Program-made: the position numbers and the translations under genes | In this document: positions 52,519 to 61,385 of the stretch, in pieces | Layout: every line of letters starts with the position of its first letter | Position numbering within the stretch: position 1 is the stretch's first letter | Assembly: GCA_039028155.1 (NCBI GenBank) | Contig: JBCCIS010000005.1 | Span: 62,001 to 126,000 of the forward strand | Length of the DNA stretch: 64,000 bases | Reading direction: 5' to 3' | DNA from: Pseudomonadota bacterium | Lineage (GTDB): Bacteria; Pseudomonadota; Alphaproteobacteria; SP197 | Notes under the pieces: model-generated | Seen by the model: the letters and a program-made list of their open reading frames with translations, nothing else | Told to the model about the DNA's origin: nothing | The model's database searches: none

Positions 52519-53435
52519 GCGACGGCGCGATAGCACGGCCTAAGCGCGGCGCCAGTGTGTTGTCGGGCGTCTGGCGTTTCATGAAGGGCTCGCCGCTTAA
52601 CTTCGCGTCCGTGGTGATTATCGTCACCGCAATCCTGATCGCGGCTGTGGCCACGCTGGGACACCAGCTCGATATCCAGGTGACACCCTGGGATCCCTAT
52701 GCGCCCAACCTGCAAAGCCGCATGGAAGCGCCGAGCTTGCTGCATCCCCTGGGCACCGATCATCTGGGCCGCGACACGTTTTCACGGGTTGTCGAGGGCA
52801 GCCGGGTCACCCTGCAAGTCGCGCTCCTGGTTCTGGCTGTCGCATCCCTGGTCGGGCTCACAGCCGGTGTCGTCGCCGGGTATTTTGGCGGTCTTGTCGA
52901 TGAGATCCTGATGCGGCTGACCGACCTCTTCCTCGCCTTTCCCTTCATCATCCTGGCGGCGGCGATCTCGATCGCCTTGGGCGGCAACATCGCGACCACG
53001 ACCATCGCGCTCGCTACCGTGTTCTGGCCCTGGTACGCCAGGCTGGCGCGTGGCGTGGTGATGGAGGCGCGTGAACTGGACTTCGTTAAGGCGGCCGAAG
53101 CGTTGGGCGCGACGCGGACGCGGATGATGGTGCGTACCTTGCTGCCGGTCGTGCTGCCCTACACCCTGGTTCAGATGACGCTGGATGCCGGTTTCGTCAT
53201 GCTCTCGGCGGCCGGCCTCGCCTTCCTTGGCCTGGGCGCGGCGCCGCCGACGCCGGAATGGGGCACCATGATCTTCGATGCGCTGACCTATCAGCCGGAC
53301 GCCTGGTGGCTGATCGCAGGGCCAGGCGGTGCGCTGGCCATCACCGCCCTTGGCTTCAATCTGATGGGCGATGGTTTGCGCGACTGGCTCGATCCCCGCT
53401 CCGGAGGTGCCGCTATGTCGGACACGGCAGGCTAG
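52515..53435 (+). CDS. Peptide ABC transporter permease, DppC type
   Basis: A 306-residue DppC-type permease. The N-terminal part HPLGTDHLGRDTFSRVVEGSRVTLQVAL is a family hallmark, and VKAAEALGATRTRMMVRTLLPVVLPYTLVQ near 195-224 is the coupling loop. I start at ATG 52515. No dedicated ATPase gene follows; the agmatine deiminase gene is next after 134 bases. ATPase subunits may be shared from another locus. Confidence 0.92.
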   Translation: MSDGAIARPKRGASVLSGVWRFMKGSPLNFASVVIIVTAILIAAVATLGHQLDIQVTPWDPYAPNLQSRMEAPSLLHPLGTDHLGRDTFSRVVEGSRVTLQVALLVLAVASLVGLTAGVVAGYFGGLVDEILMRLTDLFLAFPFIILAAAISIALGGNIATTTIALATVFWPWYARLARGVVMEARELDFVKAAEALGATRTRMMVRTLLPVVLPYTLVQMTLDAGFVMLSAAGLAFLGLGAAPPTPEWGTMIFDALTYQPDAWWLIAGPGGALAITALGFNLMGDGLRDWLDPRSGGAAMSDTAG

Positions 53436-53440
53436 AGCAA

Positions 53441-53454
53441 AAGTCACGTGACTT
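53441..53454. promoter_or_regulatory. Perfect 14-bp palindrome after the permease gene
   Basis: AAGTCACGTGACTT is a perfect dyad eight bases after the permease stop. It has no central loop, so it is a weak RNA hairpin but a good DNA-binding site. A TCATCGATGA palindrome is nearby. It may be a regulator site for the agmatine deiminase gene, which starts 115 bases downstream. Confidence 0.45.
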
Positions 53455-53569
53455 GGTCATCGATGAGCCGGATCGATCAGATGGTTGAAAACGTTTCGCT
53501 GCCCATTCAGTGCGCGGTCAGATAGGACGGCAAGGCCTCCCATTGGCAGATCAACAGTGAGGTTCTGGC

Positions 53570-54652
53570 ATGTTGACGTCCGTTGAAGATCGATCCGCCT
53601 TCGTCCCCGACTATGCGTCGGTTGGCGCGAACGTCGTCGCCGGGACGCCGCAAGGTAATGGTTTCCGCATGCCCGCCGAATGGACGCCGCACGAACGGAC
53701 GGTGATGATCTTTCCGGCCCGGCATAACACGTACGAAGGAAATGGCCGCGACAACTGGTACGAAGCGGCATGCGACAACTGGTCGAAGGTCGCGCTGGCC
53801 GTTGCCGCCTTCGAGCCCGTCTTGATGATCGCCCACACCGGAGAGGCTGACATCGCACGGCATTGGTGCGGTGACGCCGTCGATATCGTCGAGATGCCGA
53901 TGAACGATCCGTGGTCGCGCGACAACGGACCGAGCATTTTGTGCAATGATAAAGGCGAGCGCTGCGCCGCCGGCTACGTGTTTAACGGCTGGGGCGACGG
54001 ACATGACGAATGCCCCGAGGACGGCTTGATCAAGGGGCGAATCGCCCACCATCTCGATCTGTCGATCTACCCCTCGCCGCTGGTGCTTGAAGGTGGCGCG
54101 ATCACGGTCGATGGCGAAGGTACGCTGATCACGACCGAGCATTGCGTGATGAACCGTAACCGAAATCCGACGATGACCAAGGCCGAGGTCGAGGCTGAGA
54201 TGGGCCGCCAGCTTGGCATCGAAAAGGTGATCTGGTTGCCGAACGGCCTGGTCCCCGACCCCATTACCGACGGTCACGTCGACGGGATCTGCGCCTTCAT
54301 CGCGCCAGGCGCGGTGATGGTGCATACAATCGACGACAGGGACGATCCCAACCACGAGATCTGCAACGCCGCCCGGCGTGTACTGGAGTCAGCTACCGAC
54401 GCCAAGGGCCGCGGGTTCGACATTGTCGAGATACCCTTGGCTGGCGAGGTCGCCCACATGAACTATTTCATCGCGAACGATGGCGTGGTTGTGCCGACCT
54501 GTGGCGACGCCAAGGCCGATGACCGCGCGCTTGGCATCATTCGCGAGGCCTTTCCCGGACGCAAGATTGTCGGGATCGAGGCGATCACGATCGCGGAAGG
54601 CGGAGGCGGCGTCCACTGCATCACCCAGCAGGTACCGCAAGCCGGCGCTTGA
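53570..54652 (+). CDS. aguA: Agmatine deiminase (peptidylarginine-deiminase family)
   Basis: A 360-residue agmatine deiminase. Motifs are EWTPHERTVMIFPARHNTY at residues 32-50, DPWSRDNGPSIL near 110-121, LEGGAITVDGEGTLITTEHCVMNRNRNP near 169-196, DGHVDGICAF near 230 and the nucleophile C350 in GGGGVHCITQQVP at the C-terminus. It hydrolyses agmatine to N-carbamoylputrescine and ammonia. GAGG lies 8 bases before the ATG. It follows the peptide permeases on the same strand and precedes a convergent TetR gene. Together with two ureohydrolases this locus has three guanidino-degrading enzymes in 23 kb. Confidence 0.93.
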   Translation: MLTSVEDRSAFVPDYASVGANVVAGTPQGNGFRMPAEWTPHERTVMIFPARHNTYEGNGRDNWYEAACDNWSKVALAVAAFEPVLMIAHTGEADIARHWCGDAVDIVEMPMNDPWSRDNGPSILCNDKGERCAAGYVFNGWGDGHDECPEDGLIKGRIAHHLDLSIYPSPLVLEGGAITVDGEGTLITTEHCVMNRNRNPTMTKAEVEAEMGRQLGIEKVIWLPNGLVPDPITDGHVDGICAFIAPGAVMVHTIDDRDDPNHEICNAARRVLESATDAKGRGFDIVEIPLAGEVAHMNYFIANDGVVVPTCGDAKADDRALGIIREAFPGRKIVGIEAITIAEGGGGVHCITQQVPQAGA

Positions 54653-54669
54653 TCGGAGGGGTGTTTCGG

Positions 54670-55239
54670 CTAGTCCGGCGCCGCCGGCCTGGCGCCCAGG
54701 CCGTTCATGAATGTCTCATAGGCCAACTGGGCGGCATCGCGTCGTGCGATACTGCCGTCGTGCACGGCGGACCAGGCGGCCCAGATAATGGCGTCGATCA
54801 TGGTGATTGCCCAATCGGTGCTGACGTGCTGACCGAGGTGGCCGTCGGCTTGCAGACGTTCGACAACCGGTACCAACCAGACCAGTTGCGTCTCGTAGAC
54901 TGCGGAAACTTCGGCGTCGTAGCCGGACATTTCCGAGCAGAGAAATTGATACTTGTCGCCCAGCGGTACGGTCGCCGCGAAAAGCTGGCGCAACGCGGTC
55001 GGGGGGTCCGCATCCATGTCGACCGTGTCGGCCACGGCAGCGTTAACCTCTTCGATACTGCGCAGGGCGAGGTCGCGAATAAGGTCCTCGCGTTTGGCGA
55101 AGTGGCGATGCAGCGTGGCGCGCCCGACACCGGCTTTGAGCGCGATCTCACCCAAGGACGCACCGGGGTTGTGGGCCAGTACATAGGTCGCCGCGTCCAA
55201 GATGCTGTCGCGAGACGACTTTCGTTGCAGGGCTTGCAT
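54670..55239 (-). CDS. TetR-family transcriptional regulator
   Basis: A 189-residue TetR regulator. The helix-turn-helix is ILDAATYVLAHNPGASLGEIALKAGVGRATLHRHFAKREDLIRDL at about residues 12-56, followed by a typical TetR C-terminal ligand domain. I choose ATG 55239 since AAGGG is six bases upstream; ATGs at 55257 and 55275 would place their first residues in the operator. The operator at 55238-55257 overlaps this start, so it probably represses itself. The adjacent divergent gene encodes a small membrane protein. Confidence 0.85.
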   Translation of the reverse strand: MQALQRKSSRDSILDAATYVLAHNPGASLGEIALKAGVGRATLHRHFAKREDLIRDLALRSIEEVNAAVADTVDMDADPPTALRQLFAATVPLGDKYQFLCSEMSGYDAEVSAVYETQLVWLVPVVERLQADGHLGQHVSTDWAITMIDAIIWAAWSAVHDGSIARRDAAQLAYETFMNGLGARPAAPD

Positions 55240-55257
55240 AAGACACCCTTGTCTCAT
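55238..55257. promoter_or_regulatory. TetR operator candidate overlapping the regulator start
   Basis: On the minus strand the half-site ATGAGACA and the inverted TGTCTTAT (one mismatch) flank a 4-base AGGG spacer. The site covers the ribosome site and start codon of the regulator, as in autorepression. It is also close to the divergent gene. Confidence 0.7.
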
Positions 55258-55404
55258 ATTAGTCATTGATGTCAAGAGATCGATGGCGGTGATGATTAGT
55301 GTGAGAACCGCTCATCGATTGGGCGCGTAGAAGGGCTTGGCGCTTCGGATGGCCGGTTGCGGCATTGGAGAACGGTCTCGAGGATCTGCTAGGATAGTGA
55401 GGCA

Positions 55405-55764
55405 ATGACGGACAAACAAAGTGCTCAAGAGCGGTTCGAGGCGCGCCGGCGGGAAGCCGAACGGCTTCGTGTCGCCGCGCGTTCGACGACGCCGAACGCC
55501 TACAAGCAGACCGAACGTCCGGCGATCCCCGACACCGCCGTGGTCGACACGAGCGTCAACGCCGGAGAATCCTATTCCTCGCTATTCGGTTCGTTCACGC
55601 GAAGTCGCTCCATCCGCGAGCACATCTCGACCGCTATGATGCTGGGCGCCCAGGGGTTGGCCTATATCGGGCTGGTCGCCGTGCTCAGTCTGGCCCAGTG
55701 CTCGTGGTGGTACGAGCCCGGCATGTACTCCGATCCCGATCGCATCGAGTCCGTCGGACGCTGA
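55405..55764 (+). CDS. Small membrane protein of unknown function
   Basis: A 119-residue protein I do not recognise. Residues 1-30 are strongly charged (RFEARRREAERLR), compatible with a short coiled coil or RNA binding; one membrane segment is near residues 78-98 (MLGAQGLAYIGLVAVLSL), and the C-terminus (WWYEPGMYSDPD) would be short and outside. It is divergent from the TetR gene with a 165-base gap, so it may be its target. The codon pattern suits a real gene, but evidence is thin. Confidence 0.55.
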   Translation: MTDKQSAQERFEARRREAERLRVAARSTTPNAYKQTERPAIPDTAVVDTSVNAGESYSSLFGSFTRSRSIREHISTAMMLGAQGLAYIGLVAVLSLAQCSWWYEPGMYSDPDRIESVGR

Positions 55765-55780
55765 GGCACGCGCTATTGTT

Positions 55781-56992
55781 CTAGGCGACGCCGCCCGCCT
55801 CGCGTAACGCGGCAATCTCCTCGTCCGTCAGGCCTGCTTCCTTCAGCACCGTATCGGTATGTTCGCCCGCCCGCGGCGCGGGACCGGTCACGCCGCCCTG
55901 GGTCCGCGTCATGCGGATCGGCGTGTTGGCGATCCGCGCGGTACGGCTGGATCCCGCGTGGGGCACTTCGGCCAGCATATCGCGCGCCGCCAGGTGAGGG
56001 TCGTCGAATAGATCTTCGACGGTGTTGACCGGACCGAATGGCACACGCCCACCAATGGCCTCGGCAATCTCCGCCTTGGTCCGTGACTGCGTCCACGCGG
56101 TGACGAGGGCGACGATCTCGTCGCGCCGCGCCGTGCGCCCAGCGTTGTCGCGATAATGCGGGTCGTCTCCCAGTTCCGGCCGCCCCATGGCGCTGCTCAG
56201 GAGCTGCCAGAAATGATCGCGCGGGCAGCCGATGGCGACCCAACCGTCCTTGCACGGGAAGGTGCCGAAGGGCGCGAATAGAGGGTGGTGGTTGCCGTCG
56301 CGGCCCGATACCTCGCCACGATAGCTGTAGACCATGGCGGCGCGCTCACAGACGGCGAAGATACCGTCGACCATGGCGACGTCGAGGAACTGGCCTTCGC
56401 CGGTCTCGCGCGCGTGCAGCACGGCCGAGACGATGCCGAACGCGGTCATCATGGCGGGGATGGTGTCACCGACACCGGGGCCGATCTTGGTCGGCGCGCC
56501 GTCGGGCTCGCCGGTCACCTGCATGATGCCGCCCATGGCCTGGGCGACGATGTCGTAGGCCGGCCAGTCCTGATAGGGGCTCTCGCCCGTACGCGGGTCG
56601 CCGAACCCACGGATTGCGGCATAGACCAGCTTCGGGTTGATCGCCGCCAGGCTCTCGTAGCCGAGATCGAGACGATCCATGACGCCGGCACGAAAGTTCT
56701 CGATCACCACGTCGGCTGTTTCGACCAGGCGCCGAAACGCCGCTTTGCCGGCATCGCTCTTCAAATCGATGCGGATCGAGCGTTTGCCACGATTGATGCT
56801 CTTGAAGTAGCCGCCGTAAGCGCGCGTTTCGTCATCGTCGAAATGCGGTCCGAACACGCGCGTCGCCTCGCCACCCGGCGGTTCGATCTTGATCACATCC
56901 GCGCCTTGGTCGGCCAGCATCATGGTGCAGAACGGCCCCGCCATCATTTGGCTGAGGTCGAGCACACGCAGGCCGGCAAGTGCGCCGGTCAC
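55781..56992 (-). CDS. CaiB/BaiF-family (class III) CoA-transferase (GTG start)
   Basis: A 403-residue family III CoA-transferase. The N-terminus GLRVLDLSQMMAGPFCTMMLADQGADVIKIEPPGGE is the family signature, and the catalytic aspartate lies in GPGVGDTIPAMM near residue 166. It moves CoA between acids, such as formyl-CoA or carnitine-CoA with oxalate or carnitine. I use GTG 56992, because GGAAGG is 5 bases upstream and the longer frame adds atypical residues. It stands alone; it may act with the acyl-CoA genes elsewhere in the window. Confidence 0.9.
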   Translation of the reverse strand: MTGALAGLRVLDLSQMMAGPFCTMMLADQGADVIKIEPPGGEATRVFGPHFDDDETRAYGGYFKSINRGKRSIRIDLKSDAGKAAFRRLVETADVVIENFRAGVMDRLDLGYESLAAINPKLVYAAIRGFGDPRTGESPYQDWPAYDIVAQAMGGIMQVTGEPDGAPTKIGPGVGDTIPAMMTAFGIVSAVLHARETGEGQFLDVAMVDGIFAVCERAAMVYSYRGEVSGRDGNHHPLFAPFGTFPCKDGWVAIGCPRDHFWQLLSSAMGRPELGDDPHYRDNAGRTARRDEIVALVTAWTQSRTKAEIAEAIGGRVPFGPVNTVEDLFDDPHLAARDMLAEVPHAGSSRTARIANTPIRMTRTQGGVTGPAPRAGEHTDTVLKEAGLTDEEIAALREAGGVA

Positions 56993-57141
56993 GAGGACCT
57001 TCCAAGCAGGCGGCAAACGGCGGGTAGACTGATTGTCATGAGACAGCTGTCCGAGTCGAAAGGCGGCGGGCAGCAACCGTCTTGCCGGATGACCACGGCT
57101 CTGTCAAAGCATCCGCGGCGTTTCCGCGACAGCCTTTCTGG

Positions 57142-58689
57142 TCAGCCTTTACCAACCATGGTCATGTTGTCTCGCCCCGTTCGCGTTGCTTGGCCGCGCA
57201 TCCAAAGGTCGAGATCACGCGCTTGCCCCTCGGTCAACCGCAGGCCGAGCTTGGTGCGGCGCCAGAGCACATCCTCTGCCGAACACGCCCACTCGTTCTC
57301 CATCAACCAACGGACCTCTGCCTCTGTCAGGTTGCTGCCGAAGGATCGGCCGAGGTCGGCTGCGTTGTGTGCGTTCCCCAGCATGGCTGCCGCTTCCGAG
57401 CCATAGGTGCGCACCAGCCGCCGCGCCCACGGCTCATCCAGGAACGGGTAGTCGGCGCATAGCTTGGCCTCTGCCTCCATGTGCGCATCAACCGGCATGT
57501 TGCCGCCGGGTAGAGCGGTATCGGCGGTCCAAGGCTCGCCCATCGAGGGCAGGTACTGTTTGAGTTTCGCGAGGGCGGCTTCCGCGAGCCGGCGATAAGT
57601 GGTGATCTTGCCGCCGAACACGTTGAGCAGCGGTGTGATACCCCCCGACGTGTCGACCATCAGGACGTAATCGCGCGTTGCCTTGGTGCTGCTGCGTGCA
57701 CCGTCGTCATAGAGTGGTCGCACGCCGGAATAGGTCCAGACGATATCCTTCTCTTCGACCGGCTGGGAAAAGTGGGCGTTGGCGGCATTAAGCAGATAGG
57801 CGCGTTCTTCCGCCGTGCAGGTTGCTGTCTCGGGTGAACCGTCATGGTCCATTTCGGTCGTGCCGATCAGCGTGAAGTCGTCCTCGTAGGGAATCGCAAA
57901 GACGATACGACCGTCATCCATCTGGAAGATGTAAGACTTGTCGTGCTCGTACTGTCGGGCGACGACGAGGTGGCTGCCGCGCACCAAACGGGTGTGGGCG
58001 GGCGCGTTGCGGTGCAGCTTGTAGCGGATGATGTCATCGACCCATGGACCGCCCGCGTTGATCAGGCAACGCGCCTGGATCTGCCGAGTCGCGCCGGTCT
58101 GGCCGTCTTCCAAGGTGACCTGCCATAGGCCATCCCGCCGCTCGGCCAGGACACAGGTCGTGCCGACTGCGATCGTAGCGCCGCGGGCCTCGGCATCGCG
58201 TGCGTTCAAGACGACAAGTCTGGCGTCGTCGATCCAGCAATCCGAGTATTCGAAGGCGCGCTTGAGCGAAGGTTTAAGCGGTTCGCCCGTTTTGTCCTGT
58301 TGGAGGTCCAGGGTCTGCGTTGCCGGCAAGAGGCGGCGGCCACCCAGGTTGTCATAGAGGAAGAGACCAAAACGGACGAGCCAAGCCGGTCGCAGTCCCG
58401 GATTGTGCGGCAAGACAAACCGCATGGGCCACGCGATGTGCGGCACCGCGCGCAGCAAAACCTCACGTTCGACCAGAGCCTCGCGAACCAACCGAAACTT
58501 GAGAAACTCGAGGTATCGCAGTCCTCCGTGGATCAGTTTGGTCGACGCCGACGACGTTCCCTGGCCGAGATCGCCCTGCTCGCACAGGAAGACGCTGAGC
58601 CCGCGTCCCGCCGCGTCGCGAGCGATACCACAACCGTTGATGCCGCCGCCGATGATGGCGACGTCAAAGATGTCGTCGCTCTCAGTCAT
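57142..58689 (-). CDS. glpD: Glycerol-3-phosphate dehydrogenase, aerobic (FAD-dependent)
   Basis: A 515-residue GlpD. FAD motif is IIGGGINGCGIARDAAGRG at residues 12-30; GQGTSSASTKLIHGGLRYLE near 44-63 is the diagnostic stretch, and SVFGGKITTYRRLAEAALAKL-type sequence lies near 360. It oxidises glycerol-3-phosphate to dihydroxyacetone phosphate at the membrane and passes electrons to quinone. I use ATG 58689, since the longer frame overlaps the regulator. It overlaps the upstream glpR by 8 bases and is co-transcribed, next to the glycerol importer genes. Confidence 0.95.
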   Translation of the reverse strand: MTESDDIFDVAIIGGGINGCGIARDAAGRGLSVFLCEQGDLGQGTSSASTKLIHGGLRYLEFLKFRLVREALVEREVLLRAVPHIAWPMRFVLPHNPGLRPAWLVRFGLFLYDNLGGRRLLPATQTLDLQQDKTGEPLKPSLKRAFEYSDCWIDDARLVVLNARDAEARGATIAVGTTCVLAERRDGLWQVTLEDGQTGATRQIQARCLINAGGPWVDDIIRYKLHRNAPAHTRLVRGSHLVVARQYEHDKSYIFQMDDGRIVFAIPYEDDFTLIGTTEMDHDGSPETATCTAEERAYLLNAANAHFSQPVEEKDIVWTYSGVRPLYDDGARSSTKATRDYVLMVDTSGGITPLLNVFGGKITTYRRLAEAALAKLKQYLPSMGEPWTADTALPGGNMPVDAHMEAEAKLCADYPFLDEPWARRLVRTYGSEAAAMLGNAHNAADLGRSFGSNLTEAEVRWLMENEWACSAEDVLWRRTKLGLRLTEGQARDLDLWMRGQATRTGRDNMTMVGKG

Positions 58690-59473
58690 GGTGGTTGTTC
58701 GGGTCGGGCGCACCGCTGGCGATGTTGATATCAACACCGTCGCGCTCGCAGGCATCACAGAAGGCTCGGGGCGGCCGTCGATCACTGACAAAGTGATCGA
58801 TATCGGAGAGATCGCAGATGCGCACGGGCGCGCTGCGTTCAAACTTCGTGTGGTCGCAGACCAGGATGGTTCGACGCGCATTGGCCGCGATGGCGCGCGC
58901 GACAGCCACTTCGCGTACGTCGAAATCCATGATCGAGCCGTCTTCGTCCAGCGCGGACGCGCCGATCACCGCATAGTCGACCCTGAACTTCCGAATAAAC
59001 TCGACCGCGTCGTTGCCGACGATGGCGCCATCGGACTGGCGCACGGCGCCGCCCGCCAGGATGATCTCCTTGGTCGTCGTGCCCGACAAAATGTTGACGA
59101 CGTTGATGTTGTTGGTGACGACAAAGAGGTCGTGGCGTTCACGCAGCGCCAAGGCGACCTGCTCGGTCGTGGTGCCGATATTGATGATCAGCGAGCAGCC
59201 ATTCGGGATCATCGCCGCAGCGTGCTGTCCGATCGCGCGCTTTTCTTCCAACGCCAACGCGCGCCGTTCCGCATAGTCCAGATTGGTCACGCTGGTCGCC
59301 GGCACCGCGCCGCCATGGACGCGGGTCAGCAGGCCACCCTGACTCATGAGATTGAGGTCGCGGCGAATCGTCTGCGTGGTCACGCCGAAATCAGCCGCCA
59401 GACCGTCGACCGTGACGCGACCTTCGACGCGCGCCCGCGCCATGATTTCCGTTTGGCGATCGCTCAATACCAT
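58682..59473 (-). CDS. glpR: DeoR-family regulator, glycerol repressor type
   Basis: A 263-residue DeoR-family protein. The helix-turn-helix is RQTEIMARARVEGRVTVDGLAADFGVTTQTIRRDLNLM, residues 6-43, and the sugar-phosphate sensing domain has IINIGTTTEQVALAL. DeoR repressors of glp operons sense glycerol-3-phosphate. It is divergent from the importer operon, with two TTTC-GAAA dyads between them that could be its sites, and overlaps glpD. This supports assignment as GlpR. Confidence 0.9.
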   Translation of the reverse strand: MVLSDRQTEIMARARVEGRVTVDGLAADFGVTTQTIRRDLNLMSQGGLLTRVHGGAVPATSVTNLDYAERRALALEEKRAIGQHAAAMIPNGCSLIINIGTTTEQVALALRERHDLFVVTNNINVVNILSGTTTKEIILAGGAVRQSDGAIVGNDAVEFIRKFRVDYAVIGASALDEDGSIMDFDVREVAVARAIAANARRTILVCDHTKFERSAPVRICDLSDIDHFVSDRRPPRAFCDACERDGVDINIASGAPDPNNHHD

Positions 59474-59630
59474 TGGGACCGGCTTTCCTGCACTCTTTCA
59501 GATGATACATATTTTGTTTTCGGATGAAATGCATGAGTTTCGCTTGACGGAAACTGAAAAAATAAATGAACATTCTGAGCAGTGAACCGGGTGCGTTACC
59601 GGGATGCAGGAGGAACAGGGGAGAACAGCC
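59474..59630. promoter_or_regulatory. Divergent glpR/glycerol importer control region with two TTTC...GAAA dyads
   Basis: The 157-base AT-rich region holds TTTC-GGAT-GAAA (59518-59529) and GTTTC-N8-GAAAC (59537-59554), inverted repeats that resemble sites for DeoR-type regulators. TTGACG (59544-59549), inside the second one, could be a -35 box, so binding would block the promoter of the importer. The ribosome site GGGGAG precedes the binding-protein ATG. Confidence 0.6.
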
Positions 59631-61376
59631 ATGCGCACAGGATTTAAGTCGGCGGCCCTGGCGATCGGATTGATCGTCGCGGCGCCGGCGGCCTACGCCG
59701 ATATTGAGAAGGCGGAACAGTGGGTTAACGACGAATTTCAGCCCTCGACGCTGACGGTTGAGGAGCAGATGGCGGAGATGCAGTGGTTCATCGACGCCGC
59801 CAAGCCATTCGCCGGCATGGAGATCAACGTGCTGTCGGAGACGATCCCGACGCATACCTACGAGTCGCAGGTACTGACCCAGGCGTTCGAGGATATCACC
59901 GGCATCAAGGTCAACCATCAGCTGCTTGGTGAAGGCGAAGTGGTTCAGGCGGTTCAGACCCAGCTGCAGACCGGCCGTAACCTCTATGACGCCTACATCA
60001 ACGACAGCGACCTGATTGGCACCCATTCGCGCCTCCAGCTTGCCGTCAATCTGACGGAATGGATGGCGGGCGAGGGCGCCGACGTCACCAACCCGAACCT
60101 GGATATCAACGACTTCATCGGTATCTCGTTCACCACAGGGCCCGACGGCAACGTCTATCAGCTGCCCGACCAGCAGTTCGCGAACCTCTACTGGTTCCGC
60201 AAGGACTGGTTCGACCGCGAGGACCTTCAGGCCCAGTTCAAGGAAATCTACGGCTATGACCTCGGCGTGCCCGTGAACTGGTCGGCCTATGAGGACATCG
60301 CCGAATTCTTCACCGTGCATGTCGGCGAGATCGACGGCGTCACCGTCTATGGCCACATGGACTATGGCAAACGCGCGCCGGATCTCGGTTGGCGTATGAC
60401 CGACGCCTGGCTCTCGATGGCCGGCGCCGGCGATAAAGGCTTGCCCAACGGCGTCCCGGTTGATGAGTGGGGCATTCGCATGGAAGAGGGCACCTGCAAT
60501 CCGGTCGGCGCCAGCGTCAGCCGTGGCGGCGCTGCCAACGGCCCGGCTGCCATCTATGCCATCCGCAAGTGGGACGAGTGGCTGCGCGAGTACGCGCCGC
60601 CGGCCGCCGCCAGTTACGACTTCTATCAGTCGCTGCCGGCGCTGGCCCAAGGCAACGTGGCCCAGCAGATCTTCTGGTACACGGCGTTCACGGCCTCCAT
60701 GGTTGCGCCCCAGGAAGACGGCAACAACACGGTTGATGCGGCAGGCAACCCGCTGTGGCGCATGGCGCCCAGCCCGCACGGTCCCTATTGGGAAGAAGGT
60801 CAGAAGCTTGGCTATCAGGACGCCGGTTCTTGGACGATCCTGAAGTCGACGCCGACCGACCGTGCCAAAGCCGCCTGGCTCTACGCGCAGTTCGTCGTCT
60901 CCAAGACGGTCGACGTCAAGAAGAGTCATGTCGGCCTGACGTTTATCCGTGACAGCACCGTGCGTCACGAGAGCTTTACCGAGCGCGCGCCGCAGCTCGG
61001 TGGACTGGTTGAGTTTTACCGGTCGCCTGATCGTGTCCTCTGGACACCGACGGGCATCAACGTGCCTGACTATCCGAAGCTGGCCCAGATCTGGTGGCAG
61101 CAGATCGGTGACGTCAACTCCGGCGCCTTTACGCCACAGGAGGCAATGGACAGGTTGGCCGCCGAAATGGATCAGGTCATGGCGCGTATGCAGGCAGCCG
61201 ACGAGCAAGCGGACGTGTACGGGGGGTGCGGGCCGCGGCTCAACGAAGAAAGCGATCCCGAGTACTGGTTGTCGCAACCGGGATCGCCCAAGCCGATGCT
61301 GGAGAACGAAAAGCCGATGGGTGAGACCATCAGCTATGACGAGTTGGTCCAGCGCTGGGCTGCTTCGGACGAGTGA
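59631..61376 (+). CDS. glpV: Glycerol ABC transporter substrate-binding protein (GlpV-like)
   Basis: A 581-residue extracytoplasmic binding protein with a signal peptide ending AAPAAYA-DIE near residue 23 (MRTGFKSAALAIGLIVAAPAAYA). The sequence DAAKPFAGMEINVLSETIPTHTYESQVLTQAFEDITGIKVNHQLLGEGEVVQAVQTQ matches the large glycerol-binding GlpV of Rhizobium leguminosarum. I start at ATG 59631. It is the first gene of the operon, before two ATPases and the permease, divergent from glpR. A strong terminator follows it. Confidence 0.85.
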   Translation: MRTGFKSAALAIGLIVAAPAAYADIEKAEQWVNDEFQPSTLTVEEQMAEMQWFIDAAKPFAGMEINVLSETIPTHTYESQVLTQAFEDITGIKVNHQLLGEGEVVQAVQTQLQTGRNLYDAYINDSDLIGTHSRLQLAVNLTEWMAGEGADVTNPNLDINDFIGISFTTGPDGNVYQLPDQQFANLYWFRKDWFDREDLQAQFKEIYGYDLGVPVNWSAYEDIAEFFTVHVGEIDGVTVYGHMDYGKRAPDLGWRMTDAWLSMAGAGDKGLPNGVPVDEWGIRMEEGTCNPVGASVSRGGAANGPAAIYAIRKWDEWLREYAPPAAASYDFYQSLPALAQGNVAQQIFWYTAFTASMVAPQEDGNNTVDAAGNPLWRMAPSPHGPYWEEGQKLGYQDAGSWTILKSTPTDRAKAAWLYAQFVVSKTVDVKKSHVGLTFIRDSTVRHESFTERAPQLGGLVEFYRSPDRVLWTPTGINVPDYPKLAQIWWQQIGDVNSGAFTPQEAMDRLAAEMDQVMARMQAADEQADVYGGCGPRLNEESDPEYWLSQPGSPKPMLENEKPMGETISYDELVQRWAASDE

Positions 61377-61385
61377 GGCTGCCTT

